A stretch of DNA of 64,000 nucleotides from JAQTNP01 sp964616145. GTDB lineage: Bacteria; Patescibacteriota; Minisyncoccia; Minisyncoccales; PEYH01. The DNA lies in NCBI GenBank assembly GCA_964616145.1, contig CAZTRD010000003.1, positions 1 to 64,000 of the forward strand, written 5' to 3'. The position numbers and the translations under genes are program-made. Below the pieces are notes generated by a model, which saw nothing but the letters and a program-made list of their open reading frames with translations, was not told where the DNA came from and did not search any database. Shown here piece after piece: positions 48,663-58,180 of this stretch (positions within the stretch are counted from its first letter, which is position 1; each line of letters opens with the position of its first letter).

Positions 48663-49744
48663 ATAGAATCCCGACATACCTATATGATCCGGAATTAATA
48701 TCTAATGTGTTAAAAATATTTGGTTTGGGAGCCATATCTTTTGTTGCCGCATTTTTTGCAGCTCCTGCCTTAACTAATTTTTTGTATCGCCACAAGCTTT
48801 GGAAAAAAACAGCTAGGGACACTTCAATTGACGGGAAAACGTTAGAAGTATTTACTAAATTCCATAAAGAAAGGGAAACAAGCGTACCAAGATTCGGAGG
48901 ATTGTTGGTTTGGGCAGTACCTTTAGGAATTGCCGCAATATTTGTCATTCTATCCAGGACTCATTGGCCAGTATTTGAGAAGTTGGATTTCTTTTCTAGG
49001 TCTCAAACTTGGTTGCCATTTTTTGCATTAATAATGGGCTCTTTTATTGGTTTATTAGATGATTTCTTGCAAACAAAAGGAAAGGGAAAATATATCGGCG
49101 GGGGATTAAGTTTAAAAACAAGATTACTGGTAATGGCTTCCATAGGGCTCATTGCCGGGGTATGGTTCTTTTTTAAGCTTGATTGGAGAACTTTGCATAT
49201 ACCAGGATATAGAGATGTATGGATAGGGCTATGGTATATACCTTTGTTTGTGATAACAATGCTGGCTACATATTCGGGGGGAGTAATAGATGGATTAGAT
49301 GGGCTCGCTGGAGGAAGTTTTGCAACAATATTTGCGGCTTTTGGAGCGATAACATTTTTTAAGGGCCAAGTGGATCTATCTGCTTTTTGCGCTGTTGTGG
49401 CTGGCGCTATTTTAGCATTTTTATGGTTTAACATACCTCCTGCCAGATTCTATATGGGAGAAACAGGAGTAATGGGACTATGCGCTGCTTTAACTGTAGT
49501 AGTTTTTCTTTCTGACTCCGTATTATTGCTTCCCATTATTGGAATCCTCTTGCTGTTAGAAGCAGCTTCTGTAATTCTGCAGCTTTTATCAAAGAAGTTT
49601 TTAAAGAGAAAGATATTTTTGGCATCTCCTCTGCATCATCATTTTGAAGCCAAGGGTTGGCCCCAATACAAGATAACGATGAGATTTTGGGTAATAGGGA
49701 TAATTGCAGCAATGGTTGGGATAGCCATCAGCTTATTCGGATAA
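48659..49744 (+). CDS. mraY: phospho-N-acetylmuramoyl-pentapeptide transferase
   Basis: 361-aa polytopic membrane enzyme that makes lipid I from UDP-MurNAc-pentapeptide and undecaprenyl phosphate. Visible: an early VPRFGG-type loop, the Asp pair in GLLDDFLQTKGKG, the central GGVIDGLDGLAGG, FYMGETGVMGLCAAL and the HHHFEAKGWP loop. About ten membrane helices. It lies between the carboxypeptidase and MurL genes. Confidence 0.95.
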   Translation: MNRIPTYLYDPELISNVLKIFGLGAISFVAAFFAAPALTNFLYRHKLWKKTARDTSIDGKTLEVFTKFHKERETSVPRFGGLLVWAVPLGIAAIFVILSRTHWPVFEKLDFFSRSQTWLPFFALIMGSFIGLLDDFLQTKGKGKYIGGGLSLKTRLLVMASIGLIAGVWFFFKLDWRTLHIPGYRDVWIGLWYIPLFVITMLATYSGGVIDGLDGLAGGSFATIFAAFGAITFFKGQVDLSAFCAVVAGAILAFLWFNIPPARFYMGETGVMGLCAALTVVVFLSDSVLLLPIIGILLLLEAASVILQLLSKKFLKRKIFLASPLHHHFEAKGWPQYKITMRFWVIGIIAAMVGIAISLFG

Positions 49745-49745
49745 T

Positions 49746-50975
49746 ATGGATAAAGTCAAAAATTTAAGAAAAAAATATCCTAAGTTTGTTTATTCAAACT
49801 ATTCCTATCGTTTTTTAAAGAATAATTTAGAAATCGTTTTTGATTTTCAAACAAAACCGGATTTAAAATTCAAAACAAAAATTGTAATCAAGAATGTGAA
49901 AGAAAAGAGGGGATTGGATAATTTAATTTTCCATTTAGGGCTGATAGAAATGTTCAATTACTGGAAAGCTACCTGCTCTCCGGAAATTATGATACAGGCA
50001 GGATATTTAAATGCTGATGGAGTTAAATTCTTAAAGAGGATAATATTTAACGGAATGGGCCAGTATTTCTATGAAAACAAAATTAATTATCTTTCTAAAG
50101 ATTTTTTAAAGATTACGATTAATTCTAGGAATAAATTAGGGATTAATAATCAAAAGAATAATGTAAAGAAGATATTAGTTCCTATCGGAGGGGGGAAGGA
50201 TACTCCAACAACCATAGAACTATTGAGAGATGATGAAAATACATTAAATGGATTCATTTTAAATCCTAGAAAATCTCAATCAGAGATAGCCAAAATCGGG
50301 AAATTAAAAGAAGCAATTATTGTTGAAAGGAAAATTGATCCAAAACTGTTGGAATTGAATAAAAAGATAGGCTTAAACGGCCATGTCCCGTTTTCCGCCT
50401 TTTTATCCTGCCTAAGCTTGATAATCGCAACCCTTACTAATGCAAGCAGAGTGGCTTTTTCCTGGGAAAAAAGCTCAAATGAGCCAAATGTAAAATATCT
50501 TGGCAAATGGATAAATCATCAATGGTCAAAAAGCATGGAATTTGAGAAACTATTCAATTCATATGCCAGAAAATATCTGACAAAGAATGTAGAAATATTC
50601 TCTCCAACCAGAAATTTTACTGAATTGCAAATTGCCGAAATATTTACTAAGCTAGGAAGATATCATAAGGCATTTTTGAGCTGCAATAATGCTTACAAAA
50701 TTGATTCAAAGAATAATGAATGGTGCGGAAAGTGTCCTAAATGTTTATCCGTCTATCTATATCTCTATCCTTTTTTAGGAAAAGAGAAATTGAAGAATAT
50801 TTTTAAGAAAAACTTGTTTGAAGATAAAAAATTAATTCCTTTAATGAAACAGTTGATAGGGAAAGAGAGGTTTAAGCCGTTTGAATGCGTTGGAACGATT
50901 AAAGAAAATAGAAAAGTATTTGAAATCATTAAAAAACAAAATAAAGATAAAAATAACATTTTATTAAAAATATGA
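49746..50975 (+). CDS. murL: MurL-like UDP-MurNAc-L-Ala-L-Glu epimerase
   Basis: 409-aa cytoplasmic protein with a PP-loop-like nucleotide site VPIGGGKDTPTTIELL (about 147), GHVPFSAFLSCLS, SNEPNVKYLGKWINHQWSKSMEFEKLF and a cysteine-rich end SCNNAY...WCGKCPKCLSVYLYLYPF. This series matches MurL as described in Xanthomonas, which inverts L-Glu in UDP-MurNAc-L-Ala-L-Glu so that D-Glu enters the wall without glutamate racemase. Its place after mraY, with murD about 8 kb on, supports the role. The partner MurD would then need to accept L-Glu. Confidence 0.8.
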   Translation: MDKVKNLRKKYPKFVYSNYSYRFLKNNLEIVFDFQTKPDLKFKTKIVIKNVKEKRGLDNLIFHLGLIEMFNYWKATCSPEIMIQAGYLNADGVKFLKRIIFNGMGQYFYENKINYLSKDFLKITINSRNKLGINNQKNNVKKILVPIGGGKDTPTTIELLRDDENTLNGFILNPRKSQSEIAKIGKLKEAIIVERKIDPKLLELNKKIGLNGHVPFSAFLSCLSLIIATLTNASRVAFSWEKSSNEPNVKYLGKWINHQWSKSMEFEKLFNSYARKYLTKNVEIFSPTRNFTELQIAEIFTKLGRYHKAFLSCNNAYKIDSKNNEWCGKCPKCLSVYLYLYPFLGKEKLKNIFKKNLFEDKKLIPLMKQLIGKERFKPFECVGTIKENRKVFEIIKKQNKDKNNILLKI

Positions 50976-52969
50976 CAGAACAAATACCAAAACCAGTTGA
51001 ATATAATCGGTTCAGTTCTTTAAGAGGAATTATTAAGGCCGGAGCGTTTTTAACTTTGTTGGCTCCGCTTTTAGTATGCAATAAATTCTTTTTCCCTTTT
51101 GTCGGACCCAAAAGCATATATTTTATGGCTGTGGTTGAGATAATATTTTTTGCTTGGATAATTTTGGCAATATTTGATAAATCATACAGGCCAAAGATTA
51201 ATGCTTTAACAATATCAATCCTTGTATTTCTATTGATAATCACTTTAAGTGGGGTTTTGGGAGTAAATCCATCAAATTCTTTCTGGTCAAAGCATGAAAG
51301 AATCACCGGGCTTTTAATGATGTATCATTTGTTTGCGTATTTTCTGGTTTTAAAATCAACATTCAAAGATAGGAAGGAATGGATGTGGTTGTTATATGCT
51401 TCAATAGGAGTCGGGGTATTAGTATCAATATTAAGTTTTAGGCCCGAATTAATCAAGTTAAGTAGTGCTAGCGCTAGGGGCGGAGCTACTTTGGGAAATA
51501 GTAGTTTTTTAGGAAGTTATCTTCTATTTAATTTTTTCTTTGCTTTCTTTGCCTTGATCAAGTCAAAGAAGTTTTGGAAATTACTGTGGCTTGGCTGCAT
51601 GATATTATTTTTCTTGTCTATCCTGTTGAATGGAGCTAGGGCAGCTACTCTTGTGTCTATTCTAGGATTGATTCTAATTGGATTGTTCTGGATTTCTTTT
51701 GTAGCAAAACAGAAATGGATCAGGTGGGCGGGTAGGGGAGTAATAGTCATTTTAATCTGTCTTGGTTGCATTGTTATGTTTTTGGTAACTCAAAAAGATA
51801 GCTTTGTCCAGAAACTCATGATTGAACATACTATGGGAAGCAGATTAATCACACTTCGCTCATCCTGGGGAGCATTTAAAGCTAAACCATTGTTAGGATG
51901 GGGTTGGGAAAATTTTGATTCTATCTGGACGAAATATTACGATCCATCATCGCCAACAACAATGGGAGGAGGGGAATATTGGTATGATAAAGCGCACAAT
52001 GTAGTTGCAGAAACTGCTGCAACTTCTGGTATTTTAGGTCTATTGTCATATTTAGGCATTTTTGTAACAGTTTTTATTATTTTGATAAAAAGGTTTTTCA
52101 AGAAAAAAGATTTCTGGCTGCCAGCTATTTTTAGTTCTTTGCTCATGGCTTACTTTTTGCAGAATCTGACTGTATTTGATATGATCTCCAGTTATATTGT
52201 CTTATTCCTGTCTTTGGCTTTTATAGATTCTCTGTATAAAGAAGAAAAAGAATATCCCAACATTGATTTATCAACATTAAATATTGGATTAAGTTTAATT
52301 GCTTTAGCATGCTTAATTGCTTCTTTGATATTCTTTGTGATAAATCCCTTGAAATCTTCCGCCTATATCTCTAAGGTAGGCATAGCAGAAAATTCAACAG
52401 AGAGATTGGGATATTACAAGGCCTCAATATTAACTTCCCTACTAGGAAGATTCCAGAATAGGGCTTTTCTGGCAAGAGAAACCTTGGTTCTTTCTAGATC
52501 TTCTGCGCTTGAGCAAATTAATCCGGAAAATTTCTCCCAAGAAGTTAATTTCATCACTCAGGAATTGGAAAAAACGGTAAAGGAAAGCAAATATGATTTA
52601 AGGTCCAGAATGGATTTATCTCAGATATATGCGGCTAGGGCGGTTTTCTTCAAAGAATCGTTTGAAAAAGCTCAAAAACTTGTTGATGAAACTTTGACAT
52701 TGTGTCCAAATAATCAGCAGGCTCTATGGAATGCCGCTCAAATGGCTGCCTATCAAAAGGAATATGATAAGACGATGGAATATGCTCAAAAAGCCATTGA
52801 TGTAGCTCCAAATCTAGCTGAATCATATTATACATATGTAAAATTGGCATTTTTGACTGGACAGAATGAGCTAGCATACAAAATGGCAGAGGAAAGCAAA
52901 AAAACTATTAATACTGTTGAATTTGAGAAGAAAATGCAGACAATTTTAGATGAATATTCCAAGAAATAA
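50972..52969 (+). CDS. O-antigen ligase/polymerase-like membrane protein with TPR tail
   Basis: 665 aa. About 10-12 membrane helices in the first 480 residues, with the periplasmic-loop signature of Wzy/WaaL proteins: RLITLRSSWGAFKAKPLLGWGWENFDSIW, then YDKAHNVVAETAATSGILGLLSYLGIF. The last 180 residues contain tetratricopeptide-like repeats (NNQQALWNAAQMAAYQKEYDKTMEYAQKAI; NLAESYYTYVKLAFLTGQNELAYKMAEE). It probably attaches or polymerises a surface glycan, or glycosylates surface proteins as PglL-like enzymes do. The secreted proteins just downstream would be natural substrates. Overlaps murL by 4 nt. Confidence 0.82.
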   Translation: MTEQIPKPVEYNRFSSLRGIIKAGAFLTLLAPLLVCNKFFFPFVGPKSIYFMAVVEIIFFAWIILAIFDKSYRPKINALTISILVFLLIITLSGVLGVNPSNSFWSKHERITGLLMMYHLFAYFLVLKSTFKDRKEWMWLLYASIGVGVLVSILSFRPELIKLSSASARGGATLGNSSFLGSYLLFNFFFAFFALIKSKKFWKLLWLGCMILFFLSILLNGARAATLVSILGLILIGLFWISFVAKQKWIRWAGRGVIVILICLGCIVMFLVTQKDSFVQKLMIEHTMGSRLITLRSSWGAFKAKPLLGWGWENFDSIWTKYYDPSSPTTMGGGEYWYDKAHNVVAETAATSGILGLLSYLGIFVTVFIILIKRFFKKKDFWLPAIFSSLLMAYFLQNLTVFDMISSYIVLFLSLAFIDSLYKEEKEYPNIDLSTLNIGLSLIALACLIASLIFFVINPLKSSAYISKVGIAENSTERLGYYKASILTSLLGRFQNRAFLARETLVLSRSSALEQINPENFSQEVNFITQELEKTVKESKYDLRSRMDLSQIYAARAVFFKESFEKAQKLVDETLTLCPNNQQALWNAAQMAAYQKEYDKTMEYAQKAIDVAPNLAESYYTYVKLAFLTGQNELAYKMAEESKKTINTVEFEKKMQTILDEYSKK

Positions 52970-53046
52970 GTTATCCACAGAACTAAAGATAAAACATTTT
53001 GACTAGTAATGATATAATATAATTTAGAGAACTAATATCATAATAT

Positions 53047-53958
53047 ATGAAACAATCTGCAATAATAGCCGTATTGTTTTGGTCAATTATGGGGGTTATA
53101 ATTTGTATTTCCATTTTATCAACATCTAGTGTTATTGCCGATACTGACACTGCCAATACATTAACGGAAATAGGAAATGCGACTCCAACTGTTGTTATTA
53201 ATAGCGTAACTGGTCCAATAACGCTACTTGAAAATGGACATACGGCAATTGCTTGGGCAACAAGTACAGTAACTGATAATAATGGATGTGACGAAGTAGA
53301 TTTTGCAACATCTGTCGTCGCTGTTTTTTACGACAGCGCTGCAGTAGCAACAAGTTGCTCTTCCAATGGAAGAAATTGTTATCCAAGTGCAAGTACAACG
53401 TGTGCTGTAAGCGCGGGTGATACTTGCGATGGCGTAGGAGATACCAGCGTCGAATGGTCTTGCTATGTTAATCCATGGCATTACGCTAACGATGCTGCTA
53501 CTTGGAAATGGTATATAGCGGCATCTGATGCTGCTAATACGGGATCTAGTACGAGCGATACAGTTACTGTAAATCCTTTGCTTGCTCTTGATGTAACAGA
53601 GGGTACAATAGATTATGGAACTTTGGCTCTAAATACATTATCTGCGCAAAGCACAACAACTGTTGTCAATACTGGTAATGATACAGCAATGGATGTGGGT
53701 ATCAAAGAAAGTGCTGCTTTCACTTGCACTTTAGGAAACATAACCTCTACCTATCAGCATTATTCTCAATCAGGTGGATTCTCATATGGAGATGGAACTG
53801 TATTATGGTCAACCAGCACGCAATCATTGAATGCAGACATAGCTCAGGGTGAAAATGGAAGCGAAACTCCTTCTGAAGCTGTTTACTGGTTGTTGACTAC
53901 TCCTGCTGATGGCGTATCTGGATCTTGCAGTGGTACAAACTATTTTGAAGCTCAATAA
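53047..53958 (+). CDS. secreted cysteine-containing surface protein
   Basis: 303 aa with a signal peptide (hydrophobic 5-28, likely cleavage after VIA-D). The mature part is Ser/Thr/Asp-rich with two Ig-like beta regions; eight cysteines could form disulfides (six between about 78 and 140). The C-terminal half (GTIDYGTLALNTLSAQSTTTVVNTGND) resembles WxL-like or choice-of-anchor surface domains. No anchor or LPxTG is seen. It opens a four-gene surface block. A perfect TTATCCACA lies between it and the previous gene. Confidence 0.72.
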   Translation: MKQSAIIAVLFWSIMGVIICISILSTSSVIADTDTANTLTEIGNATPTVVINSVTGPITLLENGHTAIAWATSTVTDNNGCDEVDFATSVVAVFYDSAAVATSCSSNGRNCYPSASTTCAVSAGDTCDGVGDTSVEWSCYVNPWHYANDAATWKWYIAASDAANTGSSTSDTVTVNPLLALDVTEGTIDYGTLALNTLSAQSTTTVVNTGNDTAMDVGIKESAAFTCTLGNITSTYQHYSQSGGFSYGDGTVLWSTSTQSLNADIAQGENGSETPSEAVYWLLTTPADGVSGSCSGTNYFEAQ

Positions 53959-53991
53959 ATCCTGTTTGTGTAAATAGATTTAATATTTAGT

Positions 53992-54972
53992 ATGAAATCT
54001 TTGTTTGATCGTTTTGCAAAATATATTATTTTTCTGTCTGTAATTTTTTTTGTATTTCCTTTAATCACTAGGGCCGGTTTTGGTTTGTCTCCGGGGAATA
54101 TAAATATCAATAATGCTTTAAGGGGATCATCTTTTGAAAAAGTTTTTGTAATTTCAAGATCTGACCCTGTGGGGAATTTAATAGTAACAGTAGAACCGCT
54201 CGGAGATACTGCCGAATGGTTTCAATTTGACAGGGGAAACAAATTTACATATCCGGAAGGAGAAAAACAATTTCCGATAAAATCTGTTGTAACTATTCCG
54301 GGAGGAACTCCCAATGGTACATATACCGGAAAGATACGATTCTCTGGATCCATGGATACCACGGGCAATACCGAGGGAGCAAGCGTCGGGATTACTATGG
54401 GAGCATTAGCTGATATCAGCGTCACTGTTACGGATAAAGAGATTAAGGGATTCAGATTAATTGGCTTACAAGCTGAAAAAGCGGTTGAGGGAGAACCTTT
54501 GGTTCTGTCTCTCACTTTGGAAAATACCGGTAATGTGGATATCCAGCCCAGCTATATCATTGCAGAGCTTTTTGACAAATTCTATAAACTACAATTAGCT
54601 ACATTCAGGGTTTCTAAATTCAATGGATCAGTCAAGGTAGCAAGCTCTGGAAAAGTTTTAGCTACGGTACCATGGACAATTCCGGACGCAGGAAATTATT
54701 GGGCTGAGGTTTCTATCTTCGGCGATCAAAATCAATTAGTAGCAAAAGAGAAGTTACCGTTTGATGCAGTTGCTGGGACGGGATTATTGGCATTTGTTGA
54801 TAAAAACTCTGCAATATATTTCATAATGGGAGGGGTAATAATCTTTTTAATAATCATAATTGTTATTTTTGCCATACTTTTGATCAATACAAGAAATAAA
54901 CAAACAAAAGAATTAGCAGAGATGACCAAACATTTAATGAAGTTGGTGAAAAACAAAAATGGAAGAAAATAG
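53992..54972 (+). CDS. membrane-anchored surface protein, DUF916-like
   Basis: 326 aa with a signal peptide (about 10-28, ending in RAG-FG) and a C-terminal membrane helix (about 277-300) with a basic cytoplasmic tail. The extracellular part is two Ig-like beta domains: one begins GLSPGNININNALRGSSFEKVFVISR, the second VEGEPLVLSLTLENTGNVDIQPSYIIAELFD. This layout resembles DUF916/DUF3324 wall proteins of Gram-positives and NEW3-type domains. It overlaps the next gene's likely start by 14 nt. Confidence 0.75.
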   Translation: MKSLFDRFAKYIIFLSVIFFVFPLITRAGFGLSPGNININNALRGSSFEKVFVISRSDPVGNLIVTVEPLGDTAEWFQFDRGNKFTYPEGEKQFPIKSVVTIPGGTPNGTYTGKIRFSGSMDTTGNTEGASVGITMGALADISVTVTDKEIKGFRLIGLQAEKAVEGEPLVLSLTLENTGNVDIQPSYIIAELFDKFYKLQLATFRVSKFNGSVKVASSGKVLATVPWTIPDAGNYWAEVSIFGDQNQLVAKEKLPFDAVAGTGLLAFVDKNSAIYFIMGGVIIFLIIIIVIFAILLINTRNKQTKELAEMTKHLMKLVKNKNGRK

Positions 54973-56841
54973 TAAAAAAAAAATTGTTTAATTCTTTTAT
55001 TTTTATTCTTTTTTATAGGAATATCTTTTGTTAAAGCGGATAGCGATACGACAAATACCTCAGCACAGGTTATAGATATAACAGGACCAGTAATTAGTAA
55101 TATAAGTTCAACTATATTAAGCAATAGTTCTGTTTCTGTTACCTGGACTACTAATGAACTAAGCACTTCTGTTGTTGATTATGGAAAGACCACGGCTTTG
55201 GGGTCAACCGAGAGCGATCTTTTATTAGTAACCTCTCATTCTGTTACATTAAACGATCTATCTAGCGGCACAACTTACTATTACAGAGTAAGCAGCGCTG
55301 ATTTGTCTGGAAACAGTACTACGGATAACAATGGCGGCAATTTCTACGCCTTTACAACTCCGTCTAATAATTTTATTCCTCCACCGAGCAGTGGAGTATC
55401 TACTCCTAAAATTTTAGAAATAGACGAGAGCAAAATACTTTTAAATAATAATTCTGAATTTACTAAAGGCCTGATGATAGAGATTATTTTAAATCTAACA
55501 AATGTAAGCAAATTCAAGATAGGGAACAGTAATAATTTAAATAGCGAAACTTGGCAAGAATTTGTACCGAAAACTTCTAAAAAGATCTCTGAGGAGGATG
55601 GAAAGAAATCAATATATTTTCAATTCCAAAACGATGAGGGATTAGCTAGCAATGTGATAGAGAAAACTATTGTCTTAGATACAAGCCCTCCATCCGCTCC
55701 TACTAATCTAAATGTGAAATATGTAGAAAATTATGTAGAAACCAGTTTTCAGAAGCCAAGCGATGGAGATATTGCCGGATACAGATTATTTAAAAGCACT
55801 TCTGGTTTTGTTTACAATCCGTTAGGTAATGAGCAGATAATTTTAGATGGCAAAGCCGAAAGCACAATAGATAGAGATATAAGATCCGGGAGAAAATATT
55901 ATTATTCCGTATTCTCCTATGACTATGTCAGAAATTATTCATCTCCAGCCGTAGCAGAGATTATCATTCCTCCATATGCATCGGAAGGAGAAGAAATAAT
56001 ATCTACTGATAAAGGCATAAAAACTTTTGAGTTGGAACCGCAAAAACAAAATCTGAAAATAGAAATAGGGGATAAGCTGGAAGATCTTTCTATTTCTCAG
56101 AAAAGTTTTCATTATCTAGAAAATTCTCCAATCAATATTACTATTCCAGAAAATAGTTTTCTAAGAGATTCTGACGCTTTGGTATTAAAAGTAGGGGCAG
56201 AATTGTTGTATGGCCTGCAAAGGATAGAACATGTCTGGACTGCCAAAATCGATGTTCCCGGGAAACAAACAAGCTATCTTTTAACGCTGGAGGTGATTAG
56301 AAAAGATGGCACTAAGGAAATAATAGAATTGGGGCAAGTATTAGTAGATCCTTTTGGATATGTATACCAGGATGTAATAGAGCCGCATTTAAATTTATTC
56401 AAGGATGGGTTTTGGTCCTGGGAAAAAGCTCACAAACAAAACAGATTAGAGAAGGTAAAAGTATTTCTGTATCAATACAATGATTCATTAAAAGATTGGC
56501 AGCTCTTTGAGGCTAGCAGATATGGACAGAAAAACCCTCAGATTACGACCAAAGAAGGGGCTTACGGATTCCTTGTTCCCGAAGGGTCATATTATCTTGA
56601 AGCCATTAAGATTGGTTTTGGGGAAAAAACAACAGAGTCATTTGAGATACGGGATCAAATAGTAAATAAAGATATTGAATTATCATCTATCACCATTCAT
56701 TGGTGGCAGGTAGATGAGAATAGGGAAGTTATTCTATTAATTATTCTTCCTATTGTTGCAATAATTGCTATAATAATTATAAAGGCAATAAAAAAACGCA
56801 GAAAAGTTAAAATTGTCTATGATGGTTTCTCAATTAAATAG
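54959..56841 (+). CDS. fibronectin-III surface protein; start separated by an A10 frame slip
   Basis: The long frame is open from 54976 to 56841 and begins with a hydrophobic signal-like stretch (CLILLFLFFFIGISFVKAD) but has no in-frame ATG; the first usable codons would be ATT at 54991 or TTG at 55198, the latter cutting off the signal and part of a domain. An ATG at 54959 starts M-E-E-N-S-K-K-K and reaches the long frame only if the A10 run (54974-54983) is read with one more A or a -1 slip, giving a perfect signal peptide. The protein has a fibronectin-III domain (SVSVTWTTNELSTSVVDYG...TYYYRVSSADLSGN), further beta domains, an SPSAP-type fn3 near 55680 and a C-terminal membrane helix with a KKRRKVK tail. 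Confidence 0.75.
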
Positions 56842-58141
56842 AAAATCTATTGCCTGGTTTATCGCTGGAATAATATTTCTGGTTTTTGCGTTTGCTGGTT
56901 TTTCAAAAGCGCAGACAACTCCCGGTTTGCAGATTTTGTTATCAGGAAAATTGATTGATGCGGAAGGAACAACAGAGCAGACAGGAAAATTCAATATAAG
57001 TTTTGCCCTGTATGAAACCGCATCTTCTACTGATAACATATGGAGTGAAGTTTTCAGCGGAGATAACAAAGTAATAGTTGAAAATGGTATTTTTCAGGTA
57101 AGTTTAGGATTGCAGAATCCTTTTAATGTTGATTTTGAAAACAACACATATCTTTTAGGGGTAAGCATTGGGGGAACAAGCGATGTTCCTCAATGGGATC
57201 AAGAAATGACCCCTCGTATTCAAGTAACTACTTTAAAAAATCTTTTATTCTCTGGAAAAATAATAATGACAGAGGAAGAATTGGTAAATGCTTTGATTGA
57301 AGAATTTAAGAATAATACATCAAGCACAGATAAATTGACTCAAACAGCTTTCATTAATTTCTTAAAACAAAAACTTGCTCAGGCCGGAACAAGCGCTGTT
57401 ATCATTTCTCCCAATACTATCAGCCTACTATTAGAACAAGTGTTAAAAATACAAGAAGATTATGAACAAAGCCTAGAAAAACAAACTTTCTGGCAATCAT
57501 TGTTAAATTTCTTTACAAAGATATTTGACGCTATTGCTGAAAAATTAGGAAAAATATCTGATAAGATAACTGAGATATTTTACAGATTAGATACCATAGA
57601 TCGGGGAATTTCAAAGATTATTAATATTCTTGAAAACCAGAACCCCCAGTCAGCAAGTCTTGCTCCAACAATTTTGCCAACCGTTGATCAACAATCAAGC
57701 ATTAATTATGATGCAAATTTCTTAGTCAAAGATCTCGGGAAAATCATACTTAGAACTGGAGAAACAACTATTAGAGTATTTTCTCAATACATTACAGAAA
57801 ATACTAAAATATTTGTATTACCAATAGAAGAAATACAAGATATTTGGTGGATATCTGACAGAAAAATAGGTGAGTATTTTGAAATATCTATTACTCAATC
57901 TCAGGGCCAAGATTTGGATTTTGAATATTGGATAATAGTTCCTAAAAACGAACTACCTCAGGAGATAATAATCATTCCTGAAACGCCAACCCCGGAAATA
58001 ATTCCTACAGAATCTGCGGTTGAGCCCCCAGTAGTAGAAGAAACACCACAAGAAATACCAATAGAAAGCGTTGAAAACCCGCCAGTAGAAGAACTTCCCG
58101 AATCAATTCCAGAAATTGAGGAAGCAGCAAACCCGCTCTAG
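56819..58141 (+). CDS. secreted protein with coiled-coil and Pro/Glu-rich tail
   Basis: 440 aa; ATG at 56819 or 56822. Signal peptide (AWFIAGIIFLVFAFAGFSKAQ). Residues 20-130 form a beta domain common in surface proteins of this lineage (ISFALYETASSTDNIWSEVFSGDNKV...GIFQVSLG), followed by an amphipathic helical stretch (about 150-270; EKQTFWQSLLNFFTKIFDAIAEKLGKISDKITEIF) and a Pro/Glu-rich tail (PETPTPEIIPTESAVEPPVVEE) as in wall-spanning regions. It overlaps the previous gene by 23 nt. Its stop codon lies in the loop of the terminator. Confidence 0.72.
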   Translation: MMVSQLNRKSIAWFIAGIIFLVFAFAGFSKAQTTPGLQILLSGKLIDAEGTTEQTGKFNISFALYETASSTDNIWSEVFSGDNKVIVENGIFQVSLGLQNPFNVDFENNTYLLGVSIGGTSDVPQWDQEMTPRIQVTTLKNLLFSGKIIMTEEELVNALIEEFKNNTSSTDKLTQTAFINFLKQKLAQAGTSAVIISPNTISLLLEQVLKIQEDYEQSLEKQTFWQSLLNFFTKIFDAIAEKLGKISDKITEIFYRLDTIDRGISKIINILENQNPQSASLAPTILPTVDQQSSINYDANFLVKDLGKIILRTGETTIRVFSQYITENTKIFVLPIEEIQDIWWISDRKIGEYFEISITQSQGQDLDFEYWIIVPKNELPQEIIIIPETPTPEIIPTESAVEPPVVEETPQEIPIESVENPPVEELPESIPEIEEAANPL

Positions 58142-58151
58142 CGGGTTTTTT
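58129..58151 (+). terminator. intrinsic terminator overlapping a stop codon
   Basis: AAACCCGC (58129-58136), loop TCTA, GCGGGTTTTTT (58141-58151). The last codons and the TAG (58139-58141) of the surface-protein gene are part of the hairpin. It ends the surface block before murD. Confidence 0.9.
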
Positions 58152-58180
58152 GATTCTGTTTTTTATGTTAATCTAAAAGC

